Part shown: positions 10,140 to 23,330 of the stretch, one piece after another
Layout of the letters: every line of letters starts with the position of its first letter
Position numbering within the stretch: position 1 is the stretch's first letter
Origin: Plazaster borealis
Lineage: Eukaryota > Echinodermata > Asteroidea > Forcipulatida > Labidiasteridae
DNA length: 64,000 nucleotides
Reading direction: 5' to 3'
Assembly: GCA_021014325.1 (NCBI GenBank)
Contig: JAJGQC010000663.1
Location: forward strand, 57,031-121,030
The notes under the pieces: model-generated
What the model was told of the DNA's origin: nothing
Databases searched by the model: none
What the model saw: only the letters and a program-made list of their open reading frames with translations
Translations under genes and position numbers: made by a program

Positions 10140-13100
10140 TTATGATTTCAAATGATACAGAACAGACTGCTGAAGACATTTTGTCCGTGCGGACTCAGTA
10201 AATAAGCCATATTTTGAGATATCTTGAGAGTTTTAGGAGTTTGAATTTTGGGTCCAAAATCATAAAATTCACCATGCCGGCATGGTCAAATTTTCAGATT
10301 TTGGTCGAAATTTTTGGTTTGATTTTATGGTTTCAAATAATACAGAAAGGACTGCTGAAGACATTTTATCCGTACAGACTCAGTAAATAAGCCATAGTTT
10401 GAGATATCTTGAGAGTTTTAGGAGTTTGAACTTTGGGTCCAAAATCATAAAAATTCACCATGCCGGCATGATCAAATTTTCAGATTTTGGACTAATTTTT
10501 TGTTTTGATTTTGTGGTTTCAAATGATACAGAACGGATTGCTGAAGACATTTTATCTGTGCGGACTCAGTAAATAAGCCATAGTTTGAGATATCTTGAGA
10601 GTTTTAGGAGTTTGAATTTTGGGACCAAAATCATAAAAATTCACCATGCTGGCATGGTCAAATTTTCAGATTTTGGTGAAAATTTTGGTTTTGGTTTTAT
10701 GATTTCAAATGATACAGAACAGACTGCTGAAGACATTTTGTCCGTGCGGACTCAGTAAATAAGCCATATTTTGAGATATCTTGAGAGTTTTAGGAGTTTG
10801 AATTTTGGGGTCAAAATCATAAAATTCACCATGCCGGCATGGTCAAATTTTCAGATTTTGGTCGAAATTTTTGGTTTGATTTTATGGTTTCAAATAATAC
10901 AGAAAGGACTGCTGAAGACATTTTATCCGTACAGACTCAGTAAATAAGCCATAGTTTGAGATATCTTGAGAGTTTTAGGAGTTTGAACTTTGGGTCCAAA
11001 ATCATAAAAATTCACCATGCCGGCATGATCAAATTTTCAGATTTTGGACTAATTTTTTTGTTTTGATTTTATGGTTTCAAATGATACAGAACGGATTGCT
11101 GAAGACATTTTATCTGTGCGGACTCAGTAAATAAGCCATAGTTTGAGATATCTTGAGAGTTTAAGGAGTTTGAATTTTGGGTTCAAAATCATAAAAATTC
11201 ACCATGCCGGCATGGTCAAATTTTCAGATTTTGGTCGTAATTTTTATTTTTTGATTTTGTGGTTTCAAATGATACAGAACGGACTACTGAAGACATTTTG
11301 TCCGTGCGGACTCAGTAAACAAGCCATATTTTGAGATATCTTTAGAGTTTTAGGAGTTTGAATTTTGGGTCAAAAATCATAAAAATTTACCATGCCGGCA
11401 CGGTCAAATTTTCAGATTTTGGTCAAAATTTTTGTTTTGATTTTATGGTTTCAAATGATACAGAACGGACTGCTGAAGACATTTTGTCGGTGCGGACTCA
11501 GTAAATAAGCCATATTTTGAGATATCTTGAGAGTTTTAGGAGTTTGAATTTTGGGTCCAAAATCATAAAAATTCACCATGCCGACATGGTCAAATTGTCA
11601 GATTTTGGTCAAAATTTTTGTTTTGATTCGATGGTTTCAATTGATACAGAACGGACTGCTGAAGACATTTTATCTGTGCGGACTCAGTAAATAAGCCATA
11701 GTTTGGAGATATCTTAAGAGTTTTAGGAGTTTGAATTTTGGGTCCAAAAACATAAAATTTCATCATGCCGGCATGGTCAAATTTTCAGATTTTGGTCAAA
11801 ATTTTTGTTTTGATTTTATGGTTTCAAATGATACACAACGGACTGCTGAAGACATTTTATCTGTGCGGACTCAGTAAATAAGCCATAGTTTGAGATATCT
11901 TGAGAGTTTTAGGAGTTTGAATTTTGGGTCCAAAATCATAAAATTCACCATGCCGGCATGGTCAAATTTTCAGATTTTCGTCCAAATTTTTGGTTTGATT
12001 TTATGGCTTCAAATAATACAGAAAGGACTGCTGAAGACATTTTATCAGTACAGACTCAGTAAATAAGCCATAGTTTGAGATATCTTGAGAGTTTTAGGAG
12101 TTTGAACTTTGGGTCCAAAATCATAAAAATTCACCATGCCGGCATGATCAAATTTTCAGATTTTGGACTAATTTTTTTGTTTTGATTTTGTGGTTTCAAA
12201 TGATACAGAACGGATTGCTGAAGACATTTTATCTGTGCGGACTCAGTAAATAAGCCATAGTTTGAGATATCTTGAGAGTTTAAGGAGTTTGAATTTTGGG
12301 TTCAAAATCATAAAAATTCACCATGCCGGCATGGTCAAATTTTCAGATTTTGGTCGTAATTTTTATTTTTTGATTTTGTGGTTTCAAATGATACAGAACG
12401 GACTACTGAAGACATTTTGTCCGTGCGGACTCAGTAAACAAGCCATATTTTGAGATATCTTTAGAGTTTTAGGAGTTTGAATTTTGGGTCCAAAATCATA
12501 AAAATTCACCATGCCGGCACGGTCAAATTTTCAGATTTTGGTCAAAATTTTTGTTTTGATTTTATGGTTTCAAATGATACAGAACGGACTGCTGAAGACA
12601 TTTTGTCGGTGCGGACTCAGTAAATAAGCCATATTTTGAGATATCTTGAGAGTTTTAGGAGTTTGAATTTTGGGTCCAAAATCATAAAAATTCACCATGC
12701 CGACATGGTCAAATTGTCAGATTTTGGTCAAAATTTTTGTTTTGATTCGATGGTTTCAATTGATACAGAACGGACTGCTGAAGACATTTTATCTGTGCGG
12801 ACTCAGTAAATAAGCCATAGTTTGGAGATATCTTAAGAGTTTTAGGAGTTTGAATTTTGGGTCCAAAATCATAAAAATTCATCATGCCGGCATGGTCAAA
12901 TTTTCAGATTTTGGTCAAAATTTTTGTTTTGATTTTATGGTTTCAAATGATACACAACGGACTGCTGAAGACATTTTATCTGTGCGGACTCAGTAAATAA
13001 GCCATAGTTTGAGATATCTTGAGAGTTTTAGGAGTTTGAATTTTGGGTCCAAAATCATAAAATTCACCATGCCGGCATGGTCAAATTTTCAGATTTTCAT

Positions 13101-13580
13101 TAAATTTTTGGTTTGATTTTATGGCTTCAAATAATACAGAAAGGACTGCTGAAGACATTTTATCCGTACAGACTCAGTAAATAAGCCATAGTTTGAGATA
13201 TCTTGAGAGTTTTAGGAGTTTGAACTTTGGGTCCAAAATCATAAAAATTCACCATGCCGGCATGATCAAATTTTCAGATTTTGGACTAATTTTTTTGTTT
13301 TGATTTTGTGGTTTCAAATGATACAGAACGGATTGCTGAAGACATTTTATCTGTGCGGACTCAGTAAATAAGCCATAGTTTGAGATATCTTGAGAGTTTA
13401 AGGAGTTTGAATTTTGGGTTCAAAATCATAAAAATTCACCCTGCCGGCATGGTCAAATTTTCAGATTTTGGTCGTAATTTTTATTTTTTGATTTTGTGGT
13501 TTCAAATGATACAGAACGGACTACTGAAGACATTTTATCCGTGCGGACTCAGTAAACAAGCCATATTTTGAGATATCTTG
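10140..13580 (+). repeat. satellite higher-order repeats, 3-mer then 6-mer
   Basis: The TTATGATTTCAAATGATACAG variant recurs at about 10140 and 10698 (558 bp, three monomers). The GAGAGTTTAAGGAG-AATTTTGGGTTC variant then recurs at about 11155, 12274 and 13392, a 1,118-1,119 bp spacing (six monomers). Confidence 0.85.
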
Positions 13581-16500
13581 AGAAGTTTAGGAGTTTGAAT
13601 TTTGGGTCCCAAATCATAAAAATTCACCATGCCGGCATGGTCAAATTTTCAGATTTTGGTTAAAATTTTTGATTTTTGATTTTATGGTTTCAAATGATAC
13701 AGAACGGACTGCTGAAGACATTTTATCTGTGCGGACTCGGTAACTAAGCCATAGTTTGAGATATCTTGAGAGTTTTAGGAGTTTGAATTTTGGGACCAAA
13801 ATCATAAAAATTCACCATGCTGGCATGGTCAAATTTTCAGATTTTGGTGAAAATTTTGGTTTTGGTTTTATGGTTTCAAATGATACAGAACGGACTGCTG
13901 AAGACATTTTGTCGGTGCGGGCTCAGTTAATAAGCCATATTTTGAGATATCATGAGAGTTTTAGGAGTTTGAATTTTGGGTCCAAAATCATAAAAATTCA
14001 CCATGCCGACATGGTCAAATTTTCAGATTTTGGTCAAAATTTTTGTTTTGATTCGATGGTTTCAATTGATACAGAACGGACTGCTGAAGACATTTTATCT
14101 GTGCGGACTCAGTAAATAAGCCATAGTTTGGAGATATCTTGAGAGTTTTAGGAGTTTGAATTTTGGGTCCAAAATCATAAAAATTCATCATGCCGGCATG
14201 GTCAAATATTCAGATGTTGGTCAAAATTTTTGTTTTGATTTTATGGTTTCAAATGATACACAACGGACTGCTGAAGACATTTTATCTGTGCGGACTCAGT
14301 AAATAAGCCATAGTTTGAGGTATTTTGAGAGTTTTAGGAAATTGACATTTGGGTCCAAAATCATAAAAAATCACCATGCCGGCATGGCCAAATTTTCAGA
14401 TTTTGGTCAGAATTTTTATTTTTTGATTTTGTTGTTTCAAATGATACAGAACGGACTGCTGAAGACATTTTATCCGTGTGGACTCAGTAAATAAGCCATA
14501 GTTTTGAGATATCTTGAGAGTTTTAGGAGTTTGAATTTTGGGTCCAAAATCATAAAAATTCACCATGCCGGCATGGTCAAATTTTCAGATTTTGGTCAAA
14601 ATTTTTGTTTTGATTTTATGGTTTCAAATGATACAGAACGGACTGCTGAAGACATTTTGTCGGTGCGGACTCAGTAAATAAGCCATATTTTGAGATATCT
14701 TGAGAGTTTTAGGAGTTTGAATTTTGGGTCCAAAATCATAAAAATTCACCATGCCGACATGGTCAAATTGTCAGATTTTGGTCAAAATTTTTGTTTTGAT
14801 TCGATGGTTTCAATTGATACAGAACGGACTGCTGAAGACATTTTATCTGTGCGGACTCAGTAAATAAGCCATAGTTTGGAGATATCTTAAGAGTTTTAGG
14901 AGTTTGAATTTTGGGTCCAAAATCATAAAAATTCACCATGCCGGCTCGACCAAATTTTCAGATTTTGGAGTAATTTTTTTGTTTTGATTTTGTGGTTTCA
15001 AATGATACAGAACGGATTGCTGAAGACATTTTATCTGTGCGGACTCAGTAAATAAGCCATAGTTTGAGATATCTTGAGAGTTTAAGGAGTTTGAATTTTG
15101 GGTTCAAAATCATAAAAATTCACCATGCCGGAATGGTCAAATTTTCAGATTTTGGTCGTTATTTTTATTTTTTGATGTTGTTGTTTCAAATGATACAGAA
15201 CGGACTGCTGAAGACATTTTATCCGTGTGGACTCAGTAAATAAGCCATAGTTTTGAGATATCTTGAGAGTTTTAGGAGTTTGAATTTTGGGTCCCAAATC
15301 ATTAAAATTCACCATGCCGGCATGGTCAAATTTTCAGACTTCGGTCGTAATTTTGATTTTTGATTTTATGGTTTCAAATGATACAGAATGGACAGCTGAA
15401 GACATTTTGTCCGTGCAGACTCAGTAAATAAGCCATATTTTGAGATATCTTTAGAGTTTTAGGAGTTTGAATTTTGGGTTCAAAATCATAAAAATTCACC
15501 ATGCCGGCATGGTCAAATTTTCAGATTTTGGTCGTTATTTTTATTTTTTGATTTTGTTGTTTCAAATGATACAGAACGGACTGCTGAAGACATTTTATCT
15601 GTGCGGACTCAGTAAATAAGCCATAGTTTGAGATATCTTGAGAGTTTTTGGAGTTTGAATTTTGGGACCAAAATCATAAATATTCACCATGCTGGCATGG
15701 TCAAATTTTCAGATTTTGGTGAAACTTTTGGTTTTGGTTTTATGGTTTCAAATGATACAGAACGGACTGCTGAAGACATTTTGTCGGTGCGGGCTCAGTT
15801 AATAAGCCATATTTTGAGATATCATGAGAGTTTTAGGAGTTTGAATTTTGGGTCCAAAATCATAAAAATTCACCATGCCGACATGGTCAAATTGTCAGAT
15901 TTTGGTCAAAATTTTTGTTTTGATTCGATGGTTTCAATTGATACAGAACAGACTGCTGAAGACATTTTGTCCGTGTGGGCTCAGTAAATAAGCGATATTT
16001 TGAGATATCTTGAGAGTTTTAGGAGTTTGAATTTTGGGTCCAAAATCATAAAAATCACCATGCCGGCATGGCCAAATTTTCAGATTTTGGTCGTTATTTT
16101 TATTTTTTGATTTTGTTGTTTCAAATGATACAGAACGGACTGCTGAAGACATTTTATCCGTGTGGACTCAGTAAATAAGCCATAGTTTTGAGATATCTCT
16201 AGAGTTTTAGGAGTTTGAATTTTGGGTCCAAAATCATAAAAATTCACCATGCCGGCATGGTCAAATTTTCAGATTTTGGTCAAAATTTTTGTTTTGATTT
16301 TGTGGTTTCAAATGATACAGAACGGACTGCTGAAGACATTTTATCTGTACAGACTCAGTAAATAAGCCATAGTTTGAGATATCTTGAGAGTTTTAGGAGT
16401 TTGAATTTTGGGTCCAAAATCATAAAAATTCACTATGCCGGCATGATCAAGTTTTCAGAATTTGAACTAATTTTTTGTTGTTGATTTTTTGGTTTCAAAT

Positions 16501-16619
16501 GATACAGACTGGACTGCTGAAGACATTTTATCTGTGCAGACTCAGTAAATAAGCCATAGTTTGAGATATCTTGAGAGTTTTAGGAGTTTGAATTTTGGGT
16601 CCAAAATCATAAAAATTCA

Positions 16620-19400
16620 CCATGCCGGCATGGTAAAATTTTCAGATTTTGGTCAAATTTTTTGTTTTGATTTTATGGTTTCAAATGATACAGAACAGAC
16701 TGCTGAAGACATTTTGTCCGTGCGGACTCAGTAAATAAGCCATATTTTGAGATATCTTGAGAGTTTTAGGAGTTTGAATTTTGGGTCCAAAATCATAAAA
16801 TTCACCATACCGGCATGGTCAAATTTTCAGATTTTTGTCAAAATTTTTGTTTTGATTTTATGGTTTCAAATAATACAGAAAGGACTGCTGAAGACATTTT
16901 ATCCGTACAGACTCAGTAAATAAGCCATATTTTGAGATATCTTGAGAGTTTTAGGAGTTTGAATTTTGGGTCCAAAATCATAAAAATTCACCATGCCGGC
17001 ATGGTAAAATTTTCAGATTTTGGTCAAATTTTTTGTTTTGATTTTATGGTTTCAAATGATACAGAACAGACTGCTGAAGACATTTTGTCCGTGCGGACTC
17101 AGTAAATAAGCCATATTTTGAGATATCTTGAGAGTTTTAGGAGTTTGAATTTTGGGTCCAAAATCATAAAATTCACCATACCGGCATGGTCAAATTTTCA
17201 GATTTTTGTCAAAATTTTTGTTTTGATTTTATGGTTTCAAATAATACAGAAAGGACTGCTGAAGACATTTTATTCGTACAGACTCAGTAAATAAGCCATA
17301 TTTTGAGATATCTTGAGAGTTTTAGGAGTTTGAATTTTGGGTCCAAAATCATAAAATTCACCATACCGGCATGGTCAAATTTTCAGATTTTGGTCAAAAT
17401 TTTTGTTTTCATTTTATGGTTTCAAATAATACAGAAAGGACTGCTGAAGACATTTTATCCGTACAGACTCAGTTAATAAGCCATAGTTTGAGATATCTTG
17501 AGAGTTTTTAGGAGTTTGAACTTTGGGTCCAAAATCATAAAAATTCACCATGCCAGCATGATCAAATTTTCAGATTTTGGACTAATTTTTTTGTTTTAAT
17601 TTTGTGGTTTCAAGTGATACAGAACGGACTGCTGAAGACATTTTATCTGTGCGGACTCAGTAAATAAGTCATAGTTTGAGATATCTTGAGACTTTAAGGA
17701 GTTTGAATTTTGGGTTCAAAATCATAAAAATTCACCATGCCGGCATGGTCAAATTTTCAGATTTTGGTCAAAATTTTTATTTTTTGATTTTGTGGTTTCA
17801 AATGATACAGAACGGACTGCTGAAGACATTTTGTCTGTGCGGGCTCAGTAAATAAGCTATATTTTGAGATTTCTTGAGAGTTTTAGGAGTTTGAATTTTG
17901 GGTCCAAAATCATAAAAATTCACTATGCCGGCATGATCAAGTTTTCAGAATTTGAACTAATTTTTTGTTGTTGATTTTGTGGTTTCAAATGATACAGAAC
18001 GGACTGCTGAAGACATTTTATCTGTGCGGACTCAGTAAATAAGCCATAGTTTGAGATATCTTGAGAGTTTTAGGAGTTTGAATTTTGGGTCCAAAATCAT
18101 AAAAATTCACCATGCCGGCATGGTAAAATTTTCAGATTTTGGTCAAATTTTTTGTTTTGATTTTATGGTTTCAAATGATACAGAACAGACTGCTGAAGAC
18201 ATTTTGTCCGTGCGGACTCAGTAAATAAGCCATATTTTGAGATATCTTGAGAGTTTTAGGAGTTTGAATTTTGGGTCCAAAATCATAAAATTCACCATAC
18301 CGGCATGGTCAAATTTTCAGATTTTTGTCAAAATTTTTGTTTTGATTTTATGGTTTCAAATAATACAGAAAGGACTGCTGAAGACATTTTATCCGTACAG
18401 ACTCAGTAAATAAGCCATATTTTGAGATATCTTGAGAGTTTTAGGAGTTTGAATTTTGGGTCCAAAATCATAAAAATTCACCATGCCGGCATGGTAAAAT
18501 TTTCAGATTTTGGTCAAATTTTTGTTTTGAGTTTATGGTTTCAAAAGATACAGACCGGACTACTGAAGACAGTTTTTTTGTTCAGTCTCTGTTTATTAGC
18601 CATATTTTGAGATATCTTGAGAGTTTTAGGAGTTTGAATTTTGGGTCCAAAATCATAAAATTCACCATAACGGCATGGTCAAATTTTCAGATTTTGTCAA
18701 AATTTTTGTTTTGATTTTATGGTTTCAAATAATACAGAACGGACTGCTGAAGACATTTTATCCGTACAGACTCAGTAAATAAGCCATATTTTGAGATATC
18801 TTGAGAGTTTTAGGAGTTTGAATTTTGGGTCCAAAATCATAAAATTCACCATACCGGCATGGTCAAATTTTCAGATTTTGGTCAAAATTTTTGTTTTGAT
18901 TTTATGGTTTCAAATAATACAGAAAGGACTGCTGAAGACATTTTATCCGTACAGACTCAGTTAATAAGCCATAGTTTGAGATATCTTGAGAGTTTTTAGG
19001 AGTTTGAACTTTGGGTCCAAAATCATAAAAATTCACCATGCCAGCATGATCAAATTTTCAGATTTTGGACTAATTTTTTTGTTTTAATTTTGTGGTTTCA
19101 AGTGATACAGAACGGACTGCTGAAGACATTTTATCTGTGCGGACTCAGTAAATAAGTCATAGTTTGAGATATCTTGAGACTTTAAGGAGTTTGAATTTTG
19201 GGTTCAAAATCATAAAAATTCACCATGCCGGCATGGTCAAATTTTCAGATTTTGGTCAAAATTTTTATTTTTTGATTTTGTGGTTTCAAATGATACAGAA
19301 CGGACTGCTGAAGACATTTTGTCTGTGCGGGCTCAGTAAATAAGCTATATTTTGAGATATCTTGAGAGTTTTAGGAGTTTGAATTTTGGGTCCAAAATCA
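16620..19400 (+). repeat. satellite higher-order repeat, 2-mer and 8-mer
   Basis: The GGCATGGTAAAATTTTCAG variant lies near 16627, 16999, 18118 and 18490: spacing 372 bp within pairs and about 1,490 bp between pairs. GAGAGTTTTTAGGAGTTTGA is near 17499 and 18989, also about 1,490 bp apart (eight monomers). One monomer near 18560-18600 carries a cluster of changes (AGACAGTTTTTTTGTTCAGT). Confidence 0.8.
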
Positions 19401-19439
19401 TAAAAATTCACCATGCCGGCATGGTCAAATTTTCAGATT

Positions 19440-22400
19440 TTGGTCGAATATTTGATTTTTGATTTCATGGTTTCAAATGATACAGGACGGACTGCTGAAG
19501 ACATTTTATCTGTGCGGACTCAGTAAATAAGCCATAGTTTGAGATATCTTGAGAGTTTTCGGAGTTTGAATTTTGGGTCCAAAATCATAAAAATTCACCA
19601 TGCCGGCATGGTCAAATTTTCAGATTTTGGTCGAAATTTTGATTTTTGATTTTATGGTTTCAAATGATACAGGACGGACTGCTGTAGACATTTTATCTGT
19701 GCGGACTCAGTAAATAAGCCATAGTTTGAGATATCTTGAGAGTTTTAGGAGTTTGAATTTTGGGTCCAAAATCATAAAAATTCACCATGCCGGCATGGTC
19801 AAGTTTTCAGATTTTGGTCGAAATTTTGATTTTTGATTTCATGGTTTCAAATGATACAGGACGGACTGCTGAAGACATTTTATCTGTGCGGACTCAGTAA
19901 ATAAGCCATAGTTTGAGATATCTTGAGAGTTTTAGGAATTTGAATTTTGGGTCCAAAATCATAAAAATTCACCATGCCGGCATGGTCAAATTTTCAGATT
20001 TTGGTCAAATTTTTTTTTTTTGATTTTATGGTTTCAAATGATACAAAACGGACTGCTGAAGACATTTTATCTGTGCGGACTCAGTAAATAAGACATAGTT
20101 TAGATATCTTGAGAGTTTTAGGAGTTTGAATTTTGGGTCCAAAATCATAAAAATTCACCATGCCGGCATGGTCAAATTTTCAGATTTTGGTCGTAATTTT
20201 GATTTTTGATTTTATGGTTTCAAATGATACAGGACGGACTGCTGAAGACATTTTATCTGTGCGGACTCAGTAAATAAGCCATAGTTTGAGATATCTTGAG
20301 AGTTTTAGGAGTTTGAATTTTTGGTGCAAAATCATAAAAATTCACCATGCCGGCATGGTCAAATTTTCAGGTTTTGGTCAAATTTTTCATTTTTGATTTT
20401 ATGAGTTCAAATGATACAGAACGGACTGCTGAAGACATTTTGTCTGTGCGGACCCAGTAAATAAGTCATATTTTGAGATATCTTGAGAGTTTTAGGAGTT
20501 TGAATTTTGGGTCCAAAATCATAAAAATTCACCATGCCGGCATGGTCAAATTTTCAGATTTTGGTCAAAATTTTTGTTTTGATTTTATGGTTTCAAATGA
20601 TACAGAACGGACTGCTGGAGACATTTTATCTGTGCGGACTCAGTAAATAGGCCATAGTTTGAGATATCTTGAGAGTTTTCAGAGTTTGAATTTTGGGTCC
20701 AAAATCATAAAAATTCACCATGCCGGCATGGTCAAATTTTCAGACTTTGGTCAAAATTTTTGTTTTGATTTTATGGTTTCAAATGATACAGAACGGACTG
20801 CTGGAGACATTTTGTCAGTGCGGACTCAGTAAATAAGCCATATTTTGAGATATCTTGAGAGTTTTAGGAGTTTGAATTTTGGGTCCAAAATCATAAAAAT
20901 TCACCCATGCCGGCATGGTCAAATTTTCAGGTTTTGGTCAAAATTTTCTTTTTTGATTTTATGGTTTCAAATGGTACAGAACGGACTGCTGAAGACATTT
21001 TGTCTGTGCGGACCCAGTAAATAAGCCATATTTTGAGATATCTTGAGAGTTTTAGGAGTTTGAATTTTGGGTCCAAAATCATAAAAATTCATCATGCCGG
21101 TATGGTCAAATTTTCAGATTTTGGTCAAAATTTTAATTTTTGATTTTATGGTTTCAAATGATACAGAACGGACTGCTGAAGACATTTTGTCAGTGCGGAC
21201 TCAGTAAATAAGCCATATTTTGAGATATCTTGAGAGTTTTAGGAGTTTGAATTTTGGGTCCCAAATCATAAAAATTCACCATGCCGGCATGGTCAAATTT
21301 TCAGGTTTTGGTCAAAATTTTCTTTTTTGATTTTATTGTTTCAAATGATACAGAACGGACTGCTGAAGACATTTTGTCTGTGCGGACCCAGTAAATAAGC
21401 CATAGTTTGAGATATCTTGAGAGTTTTAGGAGTTTGAATTTTGGGTCCAAAATCATAAAAATTCACCATGCCGGCATGGTCAAATTTTCAGATTTTGGTC
21501 AAAATTTTTCTCTTGATTTTATGGTATCAAATGATACAGGACGGACTGCTGAAGACATTTTATCCGTGCGGACTCAGTAAATAAGCCATAGTTTGAGATA
21601 TCTTGAGAGTTTTAGGAGTTTGAATTTTGGGTCCAAAATCATAAAAATTCACCATGCCGGCATGGTCAAATTTTCAGATTTTGGTCGAAATTTTGATTTT
21701 TGATTTTATGGTTTCAAATGATACAGGACGGACTGCTGTAGACATTTTATCTGTGCGGACTCAGTAAATAAGCCATAGTTTGAGATATCTTGAGAGTTTT
21801 AGGAGTTTGAATTTTGGGTCCAAAATCATAAAAATTCACCATGTCGGCATGGTCAAATTTTCAGATTTTGGTCAAATTTTTTTTTTTTGATTTTATGGTT
21901 TCAAATGATACAAAACGGACTGCTGAAGACATTTTATCTGTGCGGACTCAGTAAATAAGACATAGTTTAGATATCTTGAGAGTTTTAGGAGTTTGAATTT
22001 TGGGTCCAAAATCATAAAAATTCACCATGCCGGCATGGTCAAATTTTCAGATTTTGGTCGTAATTTTGATTTTTGATTTTATGGTTTCAAATGATACAGG
22101 ACGGACTGCTGAAGACATTTTATCTGTGCGGACTCAGTAAATAAGCCATAGTTTGAGATATCTTGAGAGTTTTAGGAGTTTGAATTTTTGGTGCAAAATC
22201 ATAAAAATTCACCATGCCGGCATGGTCAAATTTTCAGGTTTTGGTCAAATTTTTCATTTTTGATTTTATGAGTTCAAATGATACAGAACGGACTGCTGAA
22301 GACATTTTGTCTGTGCGGACTCAGTAAATAAGCCATATTTTGAGATATCTTGAGAGTTTTAGGAGTTTGAATTTTGGGTCCAAAATCATAAAAATTCACC

Positions 22401-23330
22401 CATGCCGGCATGGTCAAATTTTCAGGTTTTTGGTCAAAATTTTCTTTTTTGATTTTATGGTTTCAAATGATACAGAATGGACTGCTGAAGACATTTTGTC
22501 TGTGCTGACTCCGTAAATAAATCATAGTTTGAGATATCTTGAGAGTTTTAGGAGTTTGTATTTTGGGTCCCAAATCATAAAAATTCACCATGCCGGCATG
22601 GTCAAATTTTCAGATTTTTGTCGTAATTTTGATTTTTGATTTCATGGTTTCAAATGATACAGGACGGACTGCTGAAGACATTTTATCTGTGCGGACTCAG
22701 TAAATAAGCCATAGTTTGAGATATCTTGAGAGTTTTAGGAGTTTGAATTTTGGGTCCCAAATCATAAAAATTCACCATGCCGGCATGGTCAAATTTTCAG
22801 ATTTTGGTCAAAATTATCATTTTTGATTTTATGGTTTCAAATGATACAGGACGGACTGCTGGAGACATTTTATCTGTGCGGACTCAGTAAATAGGCCATA
22901 GTTTGAGATATCTTGAGAGTTTTAGGAGTTTGAATTTTGGGTCCAAAATCATAAAAATTCACCATGCCGGCATGGTCTAATTTTCAGATTTTGGTCAACA
23001 TTTTTGTTTTGATTTGATGGTTTCAAATGATACAGAATGGACTGCTGTAGACGTTTTATTTGTGCGACCTCAGTAAATAAGTCATAGTTTGAGATATCTT
23101 GAGAGTTTAAGGAGTTTGAATTTTGGGTCCAAAATCATAAAAATTCACCATGCTGGCATGGTCAAATTTTCAGATTTCGGTCAAAATTTTAATTTTTGAT
23201 TTTATGGTTTCAAATGATACAGAACGGACTGCTGAAGACATTTTGTTAGTGCGGACTCAGTAAATAAGCCATATTTTGAGATATCTTGAGAGTTTTAGGA
23301 GTTTGAATTTTGGGTCCAAAATCATAAAAA
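19440..23330 (+). repeat. satellite domain 2 with 10-mer period
   Basis: From about 19.48 kb many monomers read CAGGACGGACTGCTG where every earlier one reads CAGAACGG or a close variant. A ten-monomer period of about 1,864 bp links 20006 with 21870 (a long T run) and 20323 with 22187 (TTTTTGGTGCAAAATC and ATGAGTTCAAATG variants). Confidence 0.8.
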
